Below, piece after piece: positions 63,548-64,000 of a stretch of DNA of 64,000 bases. The stretch spans positions 186,001 through 250,000 of the forward strand of contig NZ_CYUD01000006.1 in the NCBI RefSeq assembly GCF_001458295.1, in the 5' to 3' direction. The notes below the pieces were generated by a model. The model did not search any database. It saw only the letters and a list, made by a program, of their open reading frames with translations, and had not been told where the DNA came from. How positions within the stretch are numbered: position 1 is the stretch's first letter; each line of letters starts with the position of its first letter. The position numbers and the translations under genes were made by a program. This stretch comes from Ruegeria denitrificans (GTDB taxonomy: Bacteria > Pseudomonadota > Alphaproteobacteria > Rhodobacterales > Rhodobacteraceae).

Positions 63548-64000
63548 GTCACTTGCTCTGATGGTTAGATTTACCTGTTCAATTGGAATGTAAGTCGAGC
63601 ATGGCCCAGAATTTCTGTCAACACATTGTTTTTACAAGGATAATCAAGGATAGATTCCGAAAAATCCCGCCGATTTGACGAATTCAAAGAATAGTTGGAA
63701 AGGTCTATCCTTGCGGATGCAATTGCTAACCAAAACAAACATGGTCGCCAAAATTCAGTGATTCGTTCGAGAAACAGTCACGGGTGCACTCATTGTCCCG
63801 CCTTGGCACTTCTTATGAGCAGTGAACAAAGAAGAATCTTGAGGGTGCGGACCTAAGTGCGCTGGAAACGACTTTGACCTTTGATGAAATGCAAAAAGCA
63901 TGAGAGCTGGACTTCTTTGGCAATCAGGTCGCTTCCGGCCTGCCTCGCTTGAGCTACGCGGGGCTCCGCTCAGCAGGCCTACAATTCAATCTTACGTAAT
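63548..64000. other. 453 bases upstream of the recombinase, no gene
   Basis: No supported coding frame. The repeats at 63635-63713 are the only clear structure. The last 200 bases show high-GC stretches with short open frames that have no recognisable product; the gene beyond the window edge may explain them. Confidence 0.4.
63635..63713. repeat. CAAGGATA repeats upstream of the recombinase
   Basis: CAAGGATA at 63635-63642 and again at 63645-63652 (direct), then the inverse TATCCTTG at 63706-63713. The longer arms CAAGGATAGA and TCTATCCTTG form an inverted pair 50 bases apart. Spacing upstream of the recombinase start suits a recombinase or excisionase binding site or an attachment core. Confidence 0.5.

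Noticed and set aside
1..64000. CRISPR array or rRNA operon
   Set aside because: No regularly spaced direct repeats of the expected length, cas genes or rRNA-like sequence were seen on either strand.

Overview
The window is a chromosome-like segment from an alphaproteobacterium, most probably a marine Rhodobacteraceae (Roseobacter group). The evidence is a class I lysyl-tRNA synthetase, a short (441-residue) GluRS, an NDUFS4-type complex I subunit, a phhA/phhB pair beside an AsnC-type regulator, an NsrR-like Rrf2 protein, a CtrA-like box, many Tat-type signals and a high-GC coding style. No database could be searched; families are assigned by reading motifs.

Bases 1-33,060 are mostly conserved backbone: end of nadE, FAD oxidoreductase, Tat-exported metallo-beta-lactamase-fold protein, gltX, NsrR-like regulator, a YbbA/YbbP-type ABC pair divergent from a TesA-like esterase, L,D-transpeptidase, cold-shock protein, ettA coupled to a sulfotransferase-like gene, nadD, dacB, phhAB, lysK, a large beta-helix protein, stress and small monooxygenase-like genes, uvrB and an NDUFS4-like gene. 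One visible intrusion is an ORF6N protein plus an AT-richer DUF2971 gene just downstream of uvrB.

At 33.1 kb there is a severed tRNA 5' end, then an intact tRNA-Arg(TCT), and from there the content is accessory. A divergent XRE/hypothetical pair with a palindromic operator candidate comes first. It is followed by a strange tRNA-like element and a tightly overlapping seven-gene operon of unknown small acidic proteins (34.6-37.3 kb). From 37.3 to 58.5 kb there is a patchwork of detoxification and metabolite-modifying genes. These include AhpD/CMD-type proteins, an isochorismatase-type hydrolase, a YHS protein, a PNPOx-like protein, an alpha/beta hydrolase with an Asp nucleophile, PhzF, three intact and one truncated methyltransferase, a GFA protein and transporters. 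Their LysR, AraC, GlxA and CadC-type regulators are interspersed, along with one IS110-family element and several copies of a ~70-bp dispersed intergenic repeat.

The most interesting stretch is 59.0-64.0 kb. It holds a short prokaryotic Argonaute (MID-PIWI, catalytic residues absent). Its start codon overlaps the stop codon of an upstream gene of which only the 3' end survives. That remnant is joined to a truncated integrase-like protein resembling GmtZ/VPA1269 of gamma-mobile-trio islands. Upstream is a GmtY-like tyrosine recombinase whose reading frame is preserved end to end but broken by two in-frame stops. This looks like a recently inactivated mobile defence island that carries an orphaned short-Ago gene. 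It is the best candidate for an unusual system here; the seven-gene operon with its tRNA-like leader is the second.
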